Assembly (NCBI RefSeq): GCF_001522545.3
Contig: NC_031772.1
Span: 1,930,603-1,994,602 of the forward strand
Source: Parus major
Taxonomy: Eukaryota > Chordata > Aves > Passeriformes > Paridae
Length of the DNA stretch: 64,000 nt
Direction: 5' to 3'
Part shown: piece by piece, positions 48,796-60,786 of the stretch
Layout of the letters: each line of letters begins with the position of its first letter
How positions within the stretch are numbered: position 1 is the stretch's first letter
Program-made: the position numbers and the translations under genes
The notes under the pieces: generated by a model
Databases searched by the model: none
Seen by the model: only the letters and a program-made list of their open reading frames with translations
What the model was told of the DNA's origin: nothing

Positions 48796-49050
48796 CAGAA
48801 ATAATGTGACCTCTAAAGCTGCAGCAGGGGACTGCCAGAGGTGCCCAGATGTTCCTGTGTTTCTGAGCAGGGCACTGCCTGAGCCACTCATTCCAGAACT
48901 TGAGGTATTTTTATGACTTTGGAGCAAAACACAACTGTGAAACCAGCAGGTGATTTGTAAATAACTTACAATAAGAATTATTATTCTGTTTTTTTTTGTT
49001 TTTTCCCTTCCAGTATGTCTCTCTCCTTTGTCCTTTGGGTATTGGATTGA

Positions 49051-49095
49051 GAATCCCAGAAGAGTTTGGGTTGGATGGGACCTTGAGGATCATCC
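49051..49095 (-). mobile_element. CR1 LINE 3' end, part 1 (before the LTR insertion)
   Basis: Reads 'aatcccagaagagtttgggttggatgggaccttgaggatcatcc' on the + strand, the reverse complement of a CR1 terminus. It continues at 49549 after a 453-bp insertion. The last four bases, ATCC, are repeated at 49549-49552. Confidence 0.88.
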
Positions 49096-49548
49096 TGCTA
49101 GCATTCAGGAACACACATAATCACAGAATGATTATATGAAGGTGTTTTATTGGAGAGCTCTGGGTGTCAGGGGTACACAGACCCAAATCTGACCCTATTT
49201 GATTTTGAGTTGAACATGTTTTATACTCTATCATTATATAACTTACATATTAATTATTAAACTTACATTGTTCTATTGTATACATTGATTTTACCCAAGC
49301 ATGGATTTCTCGTGATCTCCCCCAGTCCCCTAACATTGTTCCTCATGTTCTTTAAACAATAATTATATCTGATCACATCTAACAATTGTATCATTTATCA
49401 TATACTGATTACACAGGTGCAGTTTCACATGATCTTTAACAAGCACAAGGCCTAACATTTCCAGGGCCAACTTTTCCCAGGGCTTGCCAAACCCGACTTT
49501 CCTTCTAAGTCCCCAAATTTTCTAAGATTTTAGAACCTTTTACTATCA
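49096..49548 (-). mobile_element. Solitary LTR inserted into CR1
   Basis: A 453-bp insertion with TG...CA termini (tgctagcatt at the + strand left end, actatca at the right), bounded by a four-base duplication, ATCC. Read on the minus strand, AATAAA lies at 49151-49146, followed by CACC and about 50 bases to the end. This is the usual place for a poly(A) signal upstream of U5. A TATATAA-like word lies upstream (about 49232-49240 reversed). There is no internal retroviral gene, so it is a solo LTR left by recombination. Four-base duplications are typical of gammaretrovirus-like elements, but the family is not certain. The boundaries come from the split CR1. Confidence 0.78.
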
Positions 49549-49775
49549 ATCCTGTTCATCCCCTTCCACCTGACCAGGTTGTTCCAAGCCCCATCCAAAC
49601 CTCCTGTGGACACTTCCAGGATGGGGCAGCCTCAGCTCCTCTGGGCATCTTGTGCCTCACCACCCTCCCCGGAAAGAATTTCTCCTTAACCTCAAACCCT
49701 GGAAGCCATTCCCCCTTATCCTGTCCTTATAAAAGTCCCTTTCCATCCTCATGTGGGCTCCTTCAGGTGACAGCA
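49549..49775 (-). mobile_element. CR1 LINE 3' region, part 2 (after the LTR insertion)
   Basis: Continues the same CR1 on the minus strand: 'ccttccacctgaccaggttgttccaagcccc', 'gacacttccaggatggggcagcc', 'gtgcctcaccaccctcccc', 'aaagaatttctccttaacc', 'gccattcccccttatcctgtcc', 'aaaagtccctttccatcc'. Order and orientation match the CR1 3' region read in reverse. The element is 5'-truncated near 49775. Confidence 0.92.
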
Positions 49776-50771
49776 CTCTCTCCATGCCAGCAGTGCTGTG
49801 TGATTTCCACAAATATGTGTTAGGTGAGGAAAAAGTGCAGGGAAAAATCAGTTTTGTGCATTGAGCTCTTTCCTGGTTCCCATTCTCTGTGCTTTCATTT
49901 CCCAGACCAGGGAACAGCTTGGGTTTTTTTTCCCTTTAGACTTCTCCTCTGGGTATTTATTTGCTTTTTTGAACCTTTGCAGGCTTGAAATATTCACAAC
50001 ATAACTGGCAGCAGTGATGTGAACATAAAAAATGATCTTTTTTATCTCCCTGAACCTTCTGCATCCTGTTATCCACTGTAACAATAAGATTCTACATTTG
50101 TACTTGCTAACTCTGTGTTTATTTTACAACTTGGAGCAGCTGATGGGAATTTTGGCACCCCTGGCTGTGAGTTTTGTACTCAGATTCCTCCCTGTGATGG
50201 TGCTGCAGGTTTGAAATCTGCTCAGTGGTGCTCACCATGTTAGAGAGGAGAAGCTGGATATTCACACCAGATTCCAACATGATTAAACAGATTGTGTATC
50301 CTACTCTGAGCTGACTTCAAAGGGCAAATTGAGTGACACTGTTTTGTTTATGACCTTTTAATCTTGTCTACAGCAAATTAAATTTTGCTTCCTGAAAACG
50401 AATTTATGAAGATGATGAAGTGTTTTATGGCAAGAAAATCCATCAGGGAGTGGCTTGATAAACTTCTCTTTGGAAGCTTCACGGGCATTTGGAATTATTT
50501 CTGGTGGAGTTATTTGTGTTTGTGTGTGGTGAGGGGAGGAGGGTGAACACCAGGCACATCATTTGATCTCTTTGTGAAGAAATACTGAATTCTGTGATTT
50601 TAATCAACTCAGAGGTAAAACTTCAATAGCAAACTTTACTGGAAAACCCATAAGGCATCTTCAATCCATGCCACAGTCTCAAGTAGCTGGAATTCAATAT
50701 TTTGCAAAGCAATTTATGAAGACACAGATAATTTGATTTTATTTAAAATAAGGCACTCATCTCTAATATGG
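49776..50771. other. Unique non-coding sequence
   Basis: No gene or further repeat is seen. Confidence 0.5.
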
Positions 50772-50910
50772 GAGCCTCCATCCCTGGAGGTGTCCCAGGC
50801 CAGGTTGGATGGGATTTTGAGCAACCAAAAAGGTCCCCCCATGGCAGGGGGTGGGATGAGATGAATTTTAAGGTCTCTTCCAGCCCAGAGCATTTTATGA
50901 TTCTCTGATT
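50772..50910 (+). mobile_element. CR1 LINE 3' terminal fragment
   Basis: Contains 'catccctggaggtgtcccaggccaggttggatggg', 'gagcaacc', 'ccatggcagggggtgggatgagatgaattttaaggtctcttccagccc', then a decayed tail 'tatgattctctgatt'. 5'-truncated. Confidence 0.92.
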
Positions 50911-52619
50911 TTCTGGCACTGAATAGGAATATTGGTGTTAATGGAAATCTCTCCTCTTTCAGTTCATTGCTATTATCACAGACAATGACACTTTTAGATA
51001 AAATCTGTCATGCAGTCCTTTCAGTAAAATTTCAAATTCTATCACTAAGTCATCACTGTCATAAGGAAACTCTTCTAAAACTTCATTGCTTGGTTGAAAA
51101 CACCTTTTAAATTTTCACCTCAGATCAGTTCAAATTCTGTCAAAATCACTGAAACTCATTGCAAACATTGTTCTAATGCTGCTTTCAAAAGTACAGAGTA
51201 AACAATAAACAAGAAAGAGCAGAAAGTGCCTTGGCAAGGACAGAAGCATCAGTTTAGACACAGGAGGGGAAAAAAAAAAAAGAGTAAATAATATGGATTA
51301 GTAGGATTAAAAGATTAAAGTAAGAAAGAAATGGGAAATGTTCTTTACAAAGCTGCCACCTTGAGAGAGGCTCTGTTTCATTTCCAGTCTCAGCTGCTCT
51401 GGAAATGGTTCAGAAAAGGATGAGAGATTCTCTGCAGCCTTCAAACTGCAGGCAAGGTGCATAACGTTACCCTGGAATATTGCTTTTATTATCAAAGGAC
51501 AATGCTGACACTTGGATTGCTCCCTGGATAAGCAAACATGAAATAGATGTGGTACAAACTCAAATGTGAGTTGATTGCAGATTTGCATTTCCTGCAGGTT
51601 TACCTCCCCAAAAGGGAATTTAAGGTGAAATACAGTTTTCAAAAGGAGGGGATCAGGGAGCTCATTGCATTACAAAATTGCAGGTTGAAAAGTAAAGTTA
51701 CCTTAAAAAAGTTGCAATTTTAAATGAGACAGCGTCATCTAAAGTATAATTATTACCATTAGTACTCTTTTTCACACAGTCACATCACACAAATCTAACT
51801 TGGACAAAGAGAGACTGAAGAAATAGAACCTTGAGGAGTAAAAGAAGATTCAGTGCAAAGCCATTTCAAGCAAGAATTTAAGTTCTGAGTCACTCAGAAC
51901 CTGGTTTAGGTAGAGAAATTAAATTTCATTGGCCTCACTGCAATTCAGATGTTTGCCATTTGTAAACCTAAATATAAAAATTAAAAAATGAACAGAAATA
52001 TCATCAGAAATTTCATGAGTATTGTTTTTTTATTCTCTTTTAATGCCATTAGAAATGAAGCAGGAAATGGCAATGGTGTTGATCCCTTTTCTGAGTTGAG
52101 CAGAGTTTACATCTTTCTTTAAAGAACTACATTTCCTGTGAGATACAGCATACTGTGAATCAAATGAACATTATAAGCAATCCTTCTTTAAGTTCAAATA
52201 ATTAGGATAAACCCAACTCTTTCTGTATAACTCAAATGGGCTTTGCCTTAAAGGGTACAGAAATTAAGTTTTTTTGCAAGCATGGGAACCATAACTACTT
52301 CAGTCATTTTTTTTACCCCATTTTTAAGTCATGAGGAGATAAATGTTGTTCCAGCTGGGAGTGATGGTGTGAGCTGGGCAGCTGCCCTGGCAAGGCACAA
52401 CACCAGAAATGCAATGTCAAAAGGGCATTTCAGTGCAAAGAGTTTCAGTGGGAGTGAAGAGAGGAGCTGAAGCATTTCTGCTCGCTGATTATATCCTTTC
52501 CCTGCATTTTACAAAATACTAGCTTGAGTAAATTTTCCTGAAGTGGCTGTGATGTGTGTTAGAGCTGAATACACTCGTTCCTGCCTCAGCAGCATTAGCA
52601 TTCAGTGTGTGCATTTCAG
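50911..52619. other. Unique non-coding sequence
   Basis: No gene is called. A 13-base A run lies near 51270. A minus-strand open frame of 111 codons at 51307-51642 shows no recognised domain. Confidence 0.45.
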
Positions 52620-52672
52620 CTTTAAAGTGGCCTGTCAGCTTTGAAACACACCACTCAATACAGTGCTCAAAG
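52620..52672 (+). other. Splice-flanked 53-bp open segment next to an N run
   Basis: tgtgtgcatttcag lies before and AAAG|GTAAGA after. Two of three frames are closed. The open one codes for LKWPVSFETHHSIQCSK after two leading bases and ends in phase 0. No family is recognised. Chance is likely. Confidence 0.1.
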
Positions 52673-52772
52673 GTAAGAAAAAAACACCCACAACCTTATT
52701 GTACAGGCTTGTTAGTGGTTGGGAATTAAAATAATATCGATAATTAGCCTTTTACATACACGGTGTGTGCTG

Positions 52773-53468
52773 NNNNNNNNNNNNNNNNNNNNNNNNNNNN
52801 NNNNNNNNNNNNNNNNNNNNNNNNNNNNNNNNNNNNNNNNNNNNNNNNNNNNNNNNNNNNNNNNNNNNNNNNNNNNNNNNNNNNNNNNNNNNNNNNNNNN
52901 NNNNNNNNNNNNNNNNNNNNNNNNNNNNNNNNNNNNNNNNNNNNNNNNNNNNNNNNNNNNNNNNNNNNNNNNNNNNNNNNNNNNNNNNNNNNNNNNNNNN
53001 NNNNNNNNNNNNNNNNNNNNNNNNNNNNNNNNNNNNNNNNNNNNNNNNNNNNNNNNNNNNNNNNNNNNNNNNNNNNNNNNNNNNNNNNNNNNNNNNNNNN
53101 NNNNNNNNNNNNNNNNNNNNNNNNNNNNNNNNNNNNNNNNNNNNNNNNNNNNNNNNNNNNNNNNNNNNNNNNNNNNNNNNNNNNNNNNNNNNNNNNNNNN
53201 NNNNNNNNNNNNNNNNNNNNNNNNNNNNNNNNNNNNNNNNNNNNNNNNNNNNNNNNNNNNNNNNNNNNNNNNNNNNNNNNNNNNNNNNNNNNNNNNNNNN
53301 NNNNNNNNNNNNNNNNNNNNNNNNNNNNNNNNNNNNNNNNNNNNNNNNNNNNNNNNNNNNNNNNNNNNNNNNNNNNNNNNNNNNNNNNNNNNNNNNNNNN
53401 NNNNNNNNNNNNNNNNNNNNNNNNNNNNNNNNNNNNNNNNNNNNNNNNNNNNNNNNNNNNNNNNNNNN
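52773..53468. other. N run of 696 bases
   Basis: Undetermined bases. Left edge 'cggtgtgtgctg', right edge 'cctttggcagcaggtgg'. The edges do not share a repeat, so nothing can be said about the content. Open frames through it are meaningless. Confidence 0.97.
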
Positions 53469-56400
53469 CCTTTGGCAGCAGGTGGAAGCTCAGGACCTGT
53501 TTTTCCCAGGAAAGTCTGGCTGCACCCCAAACCTGGAACCCTCTTTGAATGGGACACTTGTTATTAAGGACCTAAAGCACTCTGGACACCAGAACAGGAA
53601 GAAATGGTGAAATAATCACACAACTGATAAAAAAAAATGTTCTTTAATAGGAACAACACTGTGCCACAAAAATAATAGGTGCATAGGAAAAGCCTCATCT
53701 TGAGGCAAGAGCTGGTTCCTTTTATCTTCACAAAAATCCCAATATTGCATTTGTGGTATTGGATTTTTGCAAATTAATATTGGCTTTGCTGCTGATTTCT
53801 GTTTCTTGAGGGAGAAGAGGAAGGCAGTGGCTGCTGCTCTGTGTGCTGGGTGCTTCTTTATAAAACTGTGTGCTGGGAATGGTGCAGAGGGAACTCCAGC
53901 TCCCTGAGTGATTCATGCAAGCAGCAGCAGAACTTCTGCTCCTTCACTGCTCTGAAAACCAGCAGAGCTGATTGTGGAGCTGGTCTCTCCAAGCAGCAGA
54001 GAACCACTGAATCACAGACTACACTGAAGCATTTCTTATATTGCTCCTTAATGCCAGAGGCAATTGTACAATTGGTTATTTAAGCATGTTTCATCGCTGT
54101 GAAATTGGTAATTTCTTCCTCCTACATGATATTGTGTTCATATTTTCATGAATTGCAGCATTTTAATGCATGCAGGAGTTGGCATGGTGCAAAGTGGGCT
54201 TCTCTGAGACTCCAGCAGTTGTAACAATATTTAAATTACATGTAAGGTACCATATTTCAGCTGCTGATATGATCATTTATGACTAACTGGTTACAATTTG
54301 TTAGCACAGAACTGACCTTTTTCTTGTAAGGAAAGGGCACATTTTACAGCTTCCTGAACATGTCTTATCTGCTTAGAAGGTTCTACAGAAAAGTAACATG
54401 TAGTGACATTTAGTTTTATTCTAGTTCACTGCCATTAACCTCCTCGTGCTGACTTTTACATGGTTGTGTTTGGGGAGAGCACAAATTCAGCGCTGGGAGC
54501 TGCAGCCTGTTCCCTGCTGGATCTCTCTGAGCTGCAGAATTCCTGCCCTTGGTGACACAGCCTGTGCTCCTGAGCAAACACAGCATCATCAGCCCAGTTC
54601 TTGGTGGCTCTGGAGCACCATTCTTTGCAATATCTGTGCTTTGCCACCAGCAGTCTTTGCTGATTGTCCCAAATCCATGTAAGGAGAGCAATGGACGTGC
54701 TCAGGAAACCAATTTATGTGGCTGTGTTCCTCTAAATATTCACATTTCACTTTTCCACTCCTGTGCTATTCAGTGTGCTTTGCACCCCTTGGATCAACTC
54801 AGCCACACAGTTAAAGCAGGGGAGGTTTTGGTGAGCACATATTCAACAATAAATTTCCATTATTTTTTATTTTCCCCCACCCCTGTGTTTAATGGATTCA
54901 GGCATAAAATCTGAGGCATTTCACAGGCTGTTTGATATTTGTGGGAAAGCACGGCTCAAAATGAGCTTTTCCTTTTGGTTAATTTGATGTTTGGGGTCAG
55001 ATTTGCAGAGGGATGGGTGGTTGGAGGGTGTGAGTAGCACAGGGCTCAGATCTCCCCCCTGCACCCCTCTGCTCTGTCCTCCTGGGACGTGCTCATTAAC
55101 CTGATCCATCACTTCCAGCAGGGAACGTGAGAAATGCTCCAGACTAAGAGAAAACCGAGGCAGAACCACCTAAGAAGCTGTGTGAAGCTCAAGCTTCAGC
55201 TCTTGTTTTGGACTGGAGTGTTTTCCACCAATTTGTGTTACTCCAGCATTTGACAAAGTTGATGGAATTTGGAATTAAAGCAGCAGTGGAAAAGAATTCA
55301 GTCCAAACACACAAATTTGGCAGTGAATAATTAATCAGTCCCTACTTATTAACACTCACCAACCTATTGCTGGATAAGAGCACCACAGATTTCAGTTTTA
55401 GCCAGACAAAGAGCTTTTTGCTGAACAATTAATATGCAATGTGCAGTGCCATCCCCTGGGTGCCAGGAACTTGCATACTTGAATACTTTTTTTGTCCTCT
55501 CAATATTTCTGTTTTAAAGTATTTTAAACCTGTCTGCTCTTCAAAGCTAAACATGTCTGTATATACATTTAGGTTCAGTTAATTAAGCCCATCTCTTGCT
55601 TTCTGCTGTGGTACCAATCCTTTGGCCAAATTTTGTGTTTGATTTATTCATGAAGACTTTTATCCTTATCTTCTTTTGTTGTTTTGGGTTTGTTTTTAAC
55701 CTTGTGGATAATTATCAATGTCCATAGCAGGTTTCTTTTTACACACATATGAAACTTTTTTTAAATGAACACACTTCAAGGCTGGTTTGGAGCAGAAATT
55801 TATAGCACAGTTTCAAAAGACCAGCCCAGAGAATAAGGGCATGGAGCTAAGAATATTAAAGATATGAAAGCAGAGAAGCTGTATGGCAGCACCTCTAGTT
55901 TGTGTTTCCAAAGAAATGGAATTTATCAGTGTGGAAGAGGTGCAAAACTCACATTAAATAAAGAGGGCAGGCAAAGGTTTATTATGTATATTTGTCACTG
56001 AAGTGTCAGTAAGAGAAGGATGAGCTTGATTTCTGAGGGTTCATCTGGAAGCAGAAGTTCCTTATTTACCCACGCAGGAGGAAAGAGATGGATTCCTGTG
56101 GCAGAGCTCATTTGCTCCCTTTTGATTAGGGGCAATGACAAGGTCCTTCCCTGAATTTTGCATGAGAGATTTTGCTTTCTCCAGTGCTTTGTTAAAAATG
56201 AGATTGCAGCAGATATCGCCTTGATAAGCAGCTAAAATAATTTTGCACAGCTTAGTGAGATCTGGCAGCTAATGTCTAGTTTAATATCCAATACATTAGA
56301 CACATTACTTATTAAAAATTTCTGTGGCTAAATCTGAGAGGGAGTAGACAATTTTATGGTCACATATTAATAATATCTATATATAGAACAGTCCAGGGGA

Positions 56401-59400
56401 AGCAGGAAGGACGTTTTCCTGCCATCCACTGCAGGATTTGTACAGCCTGCTTGCTCTGGCTTGCTCTGTTCAGGTCAAAAGGAGTTAAATGGAATTTCTG
56501 TCCAGCTGTATGCACGGTCTGTAAGGTTCATTTCTCCTGGAACAACTGTGTGAGCCTGAATCAGATTTTACTCCAGTGAGTTATTTTTATTATATGGGAG
56601 ATATAGGTCAAGAAGGATTAAGGAACTGAACACAAACTGCTGGTTCTGACACGTAAAGGGAAGGTGGAAGCAGAGTTTCCTGGTTTGCCAGACCGAAAGC
56701 AAAGGGACAAAAGTGTCTGGGATGGATGAAGGGGCAGATAAATGGGATTTCTTTCTCATTTGACCAGAACTTCTGCAGGAGAATAGAGAAGGCTTTTGCA
56801 CTGGGAAACACATTTTACTGAGATTAGGCCATTTTAGAGGTGTCATTTTCAGGCTTGTTACCAGAATGAGGCACTTTGGAGCAGATTGCTTTTGCAGGTG
56901 AATAAATTGGAGTGTTATTATCCTGCAGAGCTCTTGGCCTTATCACATCAGAGCAGATACCCTGAGATGGGCAGGCATTTAGACCCCAGTTAAATGGCCA
57001 CAATTATGTCACAAACTAAAGGGTGAAGATTGTTTTTAGTGTTTGGAAATTCTGATGTTGAATTGGGAAAACATAAAAAGACTCTTGAGCTTAAATTTAC
57101 AGCTTATATATGAATGTATATTGCTCTTTCTATTTAAAGGTCTACCTATATCTTATTGCCAAAAGAAATCCCTAGCTGAGGAGAAAAGATCATTTCTCTC
57201 CCTGTTTTTTAAAATATTTACATTAAAATATGTAAGATGGGGTTTGTACCATATTTACAAATCTGGAAAACCAGAAACTGTAATGTTCCTACCAGACTGT
57301 TGTTTTAATAGATATATTTTATGGCAAAATTTCAAATAACTTTTTTTTTTTGGCTGCCCAGACATCACTGAAATAAAGGATTAGTTTGGATGGGAGATTT
57401 CCACCAAGGATTACAACAAACTGCAAGTGCAGCAAAAGTGTAAAAGGGTTTCAAAGAGAAGCAGAGAGGAGAATTTACTTTATGCAGAAAACCAGAGGAC
57501 ACAGTTGAGAAACAATACACACATGCCAGTGATCCTGGCTGCTGGAAGCAGCAAAATGTTGGTTACCAATCTTCCAAAAGAAAAAGCAAAGTTTGAATGG
57601 TTTTTTTAATTTATTTTTTTTACTTTGTTTTACCTTTAAATTTTCAATTACGTCTTAGTGTGTTTATTTTCAGATAAATGTGTTTATTTTTCATTCCAGT
57701 GCCCTCACCTCTGGTTTAGGCAGCAGCACTTGTGTTCTCATCATGCATTCACCGTGTAAATCTCCTGATTATAATCTGGCTTTTAAGAGCTCAGTTCTTG
57801 AGCTGCTAATGGGAATGAATGTTGCTTAAGACACTTTTATTTGAGATCATGTAGAACTGAAATGCTGTTTTTTCTTTCCTGGTGTATTATTAAGACTGCA
57901 ATCAGCCAGTTATGTGGGTGATTGCTTCCACACTTGGAATTTCATGGGCTTCGTGCTGGTGTCTACACAAGGGAAATGTCCTCCCTTACAGGAAAAACAA
58001 GAGTTTTTTTAATCAAACCTCTCATATTTACTATGAAAGCCCTGATAGAACAGTCTGTAGATACATTGTTAAGTTGTAATCACTGAAAGAGTACAGGAAA
58101 TAATTTTATAATCTGCATTTTCAACAAGGCTGCAATAAGAAGAATCCCTTGTCCTGTGTGGGTGTGGTTAGAAAGTTGTAGAAAATAAATTCAAGTACAG
58201 CAAAATTTTACATCTGAGTCTCATAAAGATTGCAAACTCCCCTAAAAAGTTATGGTAGGATTAGCCTGGATTTGAAGAAGACCTGAGGTCATTTTTTCTT
58301 GATGTTTCCACCCCTGCTGAGGCAGATTTAGTGACTCAAAGTCTCTGTGAGTCTGCTTGGTACCACAGTTATTTCGTGTGGCAGAGGTCAGATGCCATCA
58401 GCCAGCCAGCCTCAGTTTTACATATCCTCTGCCATTAAAAAAAGAATCTTAAATCAGGCAGGGAAGCTCAAGAGTTAACTAGAAATGTAAAATTCCTGAT
58501 TTTTTGCCTTGAATCTGTTATTGCAGAAAGCTTTGGTGAGCTGATGTTGTTTTCAAAAGCAGAATGTGCCCTTTAAAACAAATCAAGGGCATGTCTGAAC
58601 TCTTAAATTTTTTTTTTTTTGAGTTATTACTGTTAAAAAAGAGGTCAGATTAACTGGAAGATGTCTCCAGTGGAGTTCTGAAACCTCGGCTAGTTTCTCA
58701 CTTCAGACCTGCTTTAGAATAGTGATGTACAAAGAAATAAAAGGAGTCTCGGGGTTTTTGTTCTTTTCAGTTTTCTGAAGAATGATATGACCTTTTCAAG
58801 GAAAGAAGCCTACAGAGCCTGAAGTCACAAGATATCCACAAACAACTCTAAAAATAATGGCTTACCATGTTTTCTTTAATTTCCAGTCCGAATCGATTGA
58901 AGATTGTGTTTGATGTGTTACACTTGGATATTTAAGTGAAAATACATACTGGAATTAAACACTCATCCCTCTGTCTATGAAACATGAATTAAAGAAACAA
59001 ATCAAGTTGCAGAGCCAGAGAATGAACTATTCTGGATGAACTAAGCAGGTGATTTTATTGCAGTGATAGATGATAGTGATGATTTCAATATTGCCATGAA
59101 GGTTGTGTGTCCTGAGCAAAAGCCCAGCTCAGACAAAGGTGGAAATTTGGGAGATTTGCACCATCATGGCCAAGGAAGGGAAAATGTGTTTGTGGTGCAC
59201 AACTGGAACTTCTGCTCTGTACTGAGGGGAAAAAACTTCCCCAGAGCCTCCCTTCTCCCTCCTCTCACAGCAAAGGGGTTTTGGTGCTAAAGGGCAAGTC
59301 CAGGGCTGGAAATCCTCACAGACAGCACAGGATGTGACAAGTGTCTCTGCTTGCTGCACAGTGCTGGTTTTCCTCTAGAGATGGTCACAGGAAAAAGGGA

Positions 59401-60116
59401 ATTCCTGAGAATTCAGGAATTGCAATGGATTTCCTGATGGGAGCTTGAGCAGAGATGAAACCTGAGGGGAAGAAATCCCACAAGGCTGGCTGTAGTTTTG
59501 AGTCTACAGGCCAAGAGTTATTGAAATCTGAAATAAAACCTGTGTTGAAGAAGGGCAATTTGACCTAAAGCAGATAATTATCCCTTTCTATTAATTGTAC
59601 AACTGGCAGTTTTAGAGGAGGGAGTATCCCCTTGTGGCCCTGTGATGTAAAAAATAACGAAAATCACCAAGAAAATAAAAAAGGGAATTTATTGAATGTG
59701 AGTGCTTGACTCCCTCATATCTCTGAATTAGCTTCAAAAGAAGAATAGGATGAATCATCCCATAAAACTGAACAAATATTTTCTGGACCTGGGGTTGTGA
59801 TTTTTTCTATCATATCTGCTTCTAGTCTCAAGTGGATTTATTTGTTCTTAACTAATGGATGTGGAAGTGACTGTGCACAAATGATTATTGAGCTTTTTAA
59901 TAGTTTTTGTGTTATTTTTATGTGCTGGGCAGAAAAAGCAAGTTGGATTCCTATTGATAAATACACCTGTACAGTTTATTTACACATTTTGCAAGTTCCA
60001 GGGCTTGTTGGTAACTTTTCTTTTGTAGCAGGAAATAATGTGAACAAAGAAAATTCTTCAGGACTTGAAAAGTATCAAAATATGGACTCAGATTGTATGA
60101 ACAGGTTGAAAGAAAA
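53469..60116. other. Unique non-coding sequence
   Basis: Overlapping short open frames on both strands at 53840-55170 and 56568-57340 have no recognised domain. T runs lie near 57340 and 58605. No CR1 tail, RNA gene or convincing exon was found. Confidence 0.4.
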
Positions 60117-60137
60117 CTCCCTCCCTCCCTCCCTCCT
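60117..60137. repeat. (CCCT)n microsatellite
   Basis: About five CCCT units on the + strand, 80 bases before the CTCCT array. Confidence 0.9.
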
Positions 60138-60218
60138 GAAACTTTGAGAGGAATCACAGTTTCATGTTCACCCAAAGCTGCCCTTCCATAGAACTTTATA
60201 TTTGGAATAATTATCTCT

Positions 60219-60786
60219 TCCTCTCCTCTCCTCTCCTCTCCTCTCCTCTCCTCTCCTCTCCTCTCCTCTCNNNNNNNNNNNNNNNNNNNNNNNNNNNNNN
60301 NNNNNNNNNNNNNNNNNNNNNNNNNNNNNNNNNNNNNNNNNNNNNNNNNNNNNNNNNNNNNNNNNNNNNNNNNNNNNNNNNNNNNNNNNNNNNNNNNNNN
60401 NNNNNNNNNNNNNNNNNNNNNNNNNNNNNNNNNNNNNNNNNNNNNNNNNNNNNNNNNNNNNNNNNNNNNNNNNNNNNNNNNNNNNNNNNNNNNNNNNNNN
60501 NNNNNNNNNNNNNNNNNNNNNNNNNNNNNNNNNNNNNNNNNNNNNNNNNNNNNNNNNNNNNNNNNNNNNNNNNNNNNNNNNNNNNNNNNNNNNNNNNNNN
60601 NNNNNNNNNNNNNNNNNNNNNNNNNNNNNNNNNNNNNNNNNNNNNNNNNNNNNNNNNNNNNNNNNNNNNNNNNNNNNNNNNNNNNNNNNNNNNNNNNNNN
60701 NNNNNNNNNNNNNNNNNNNNNNNNNNNNNNNNNNNNNNNNNNNNNNNNNNCTCCTCTCCTCTCCTCTCCTCTCCTCTCCTCTCCTC
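60219..60786. repeat. (CTCCT)n pentamer array with internal N run
   Basis: A perfect pyrimidine-only pentamer runs about 50 bases on the left and 36 on the right of an N run. All purine is on one strand. Such tracts can form triplex (H-DNA). Open frames across it (Glu/Arg/Gly on the minus strand) are artefacts. Confidence 0.95.
60271..60750. other. N run of 480 bases inside the pentamer array
   Basis: Undetermined bases. A perfect array would need a missing length of 2 modulo 5. 480 is 0 modulo 5, so the size is probably an estimate or the array has an indel. Confidence 0.95.

Larger units (their letters stand above)
43472..49050. other. Unique non-coding sequence with small simple repeats
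   Basis: Contains a CA repeat (43870-43896), an AT tract at 48496-48550 and a TTTTAAATTTTAATTTA repeat at 48752-48795. Open frames at 43853-44300 and 44368-44853 (up to 161 codons, both strands) have no recognised domain. A donor-like CCCAG|GTAAGT at 46040 follows a 52-base open segment with a weak acceptor. Confidence 0.4.

Noticed and set aside
52712..53610. Open frames of about 260-282 codons on both strands
   Set aside because: Almost all of the length is the 696-base N run.
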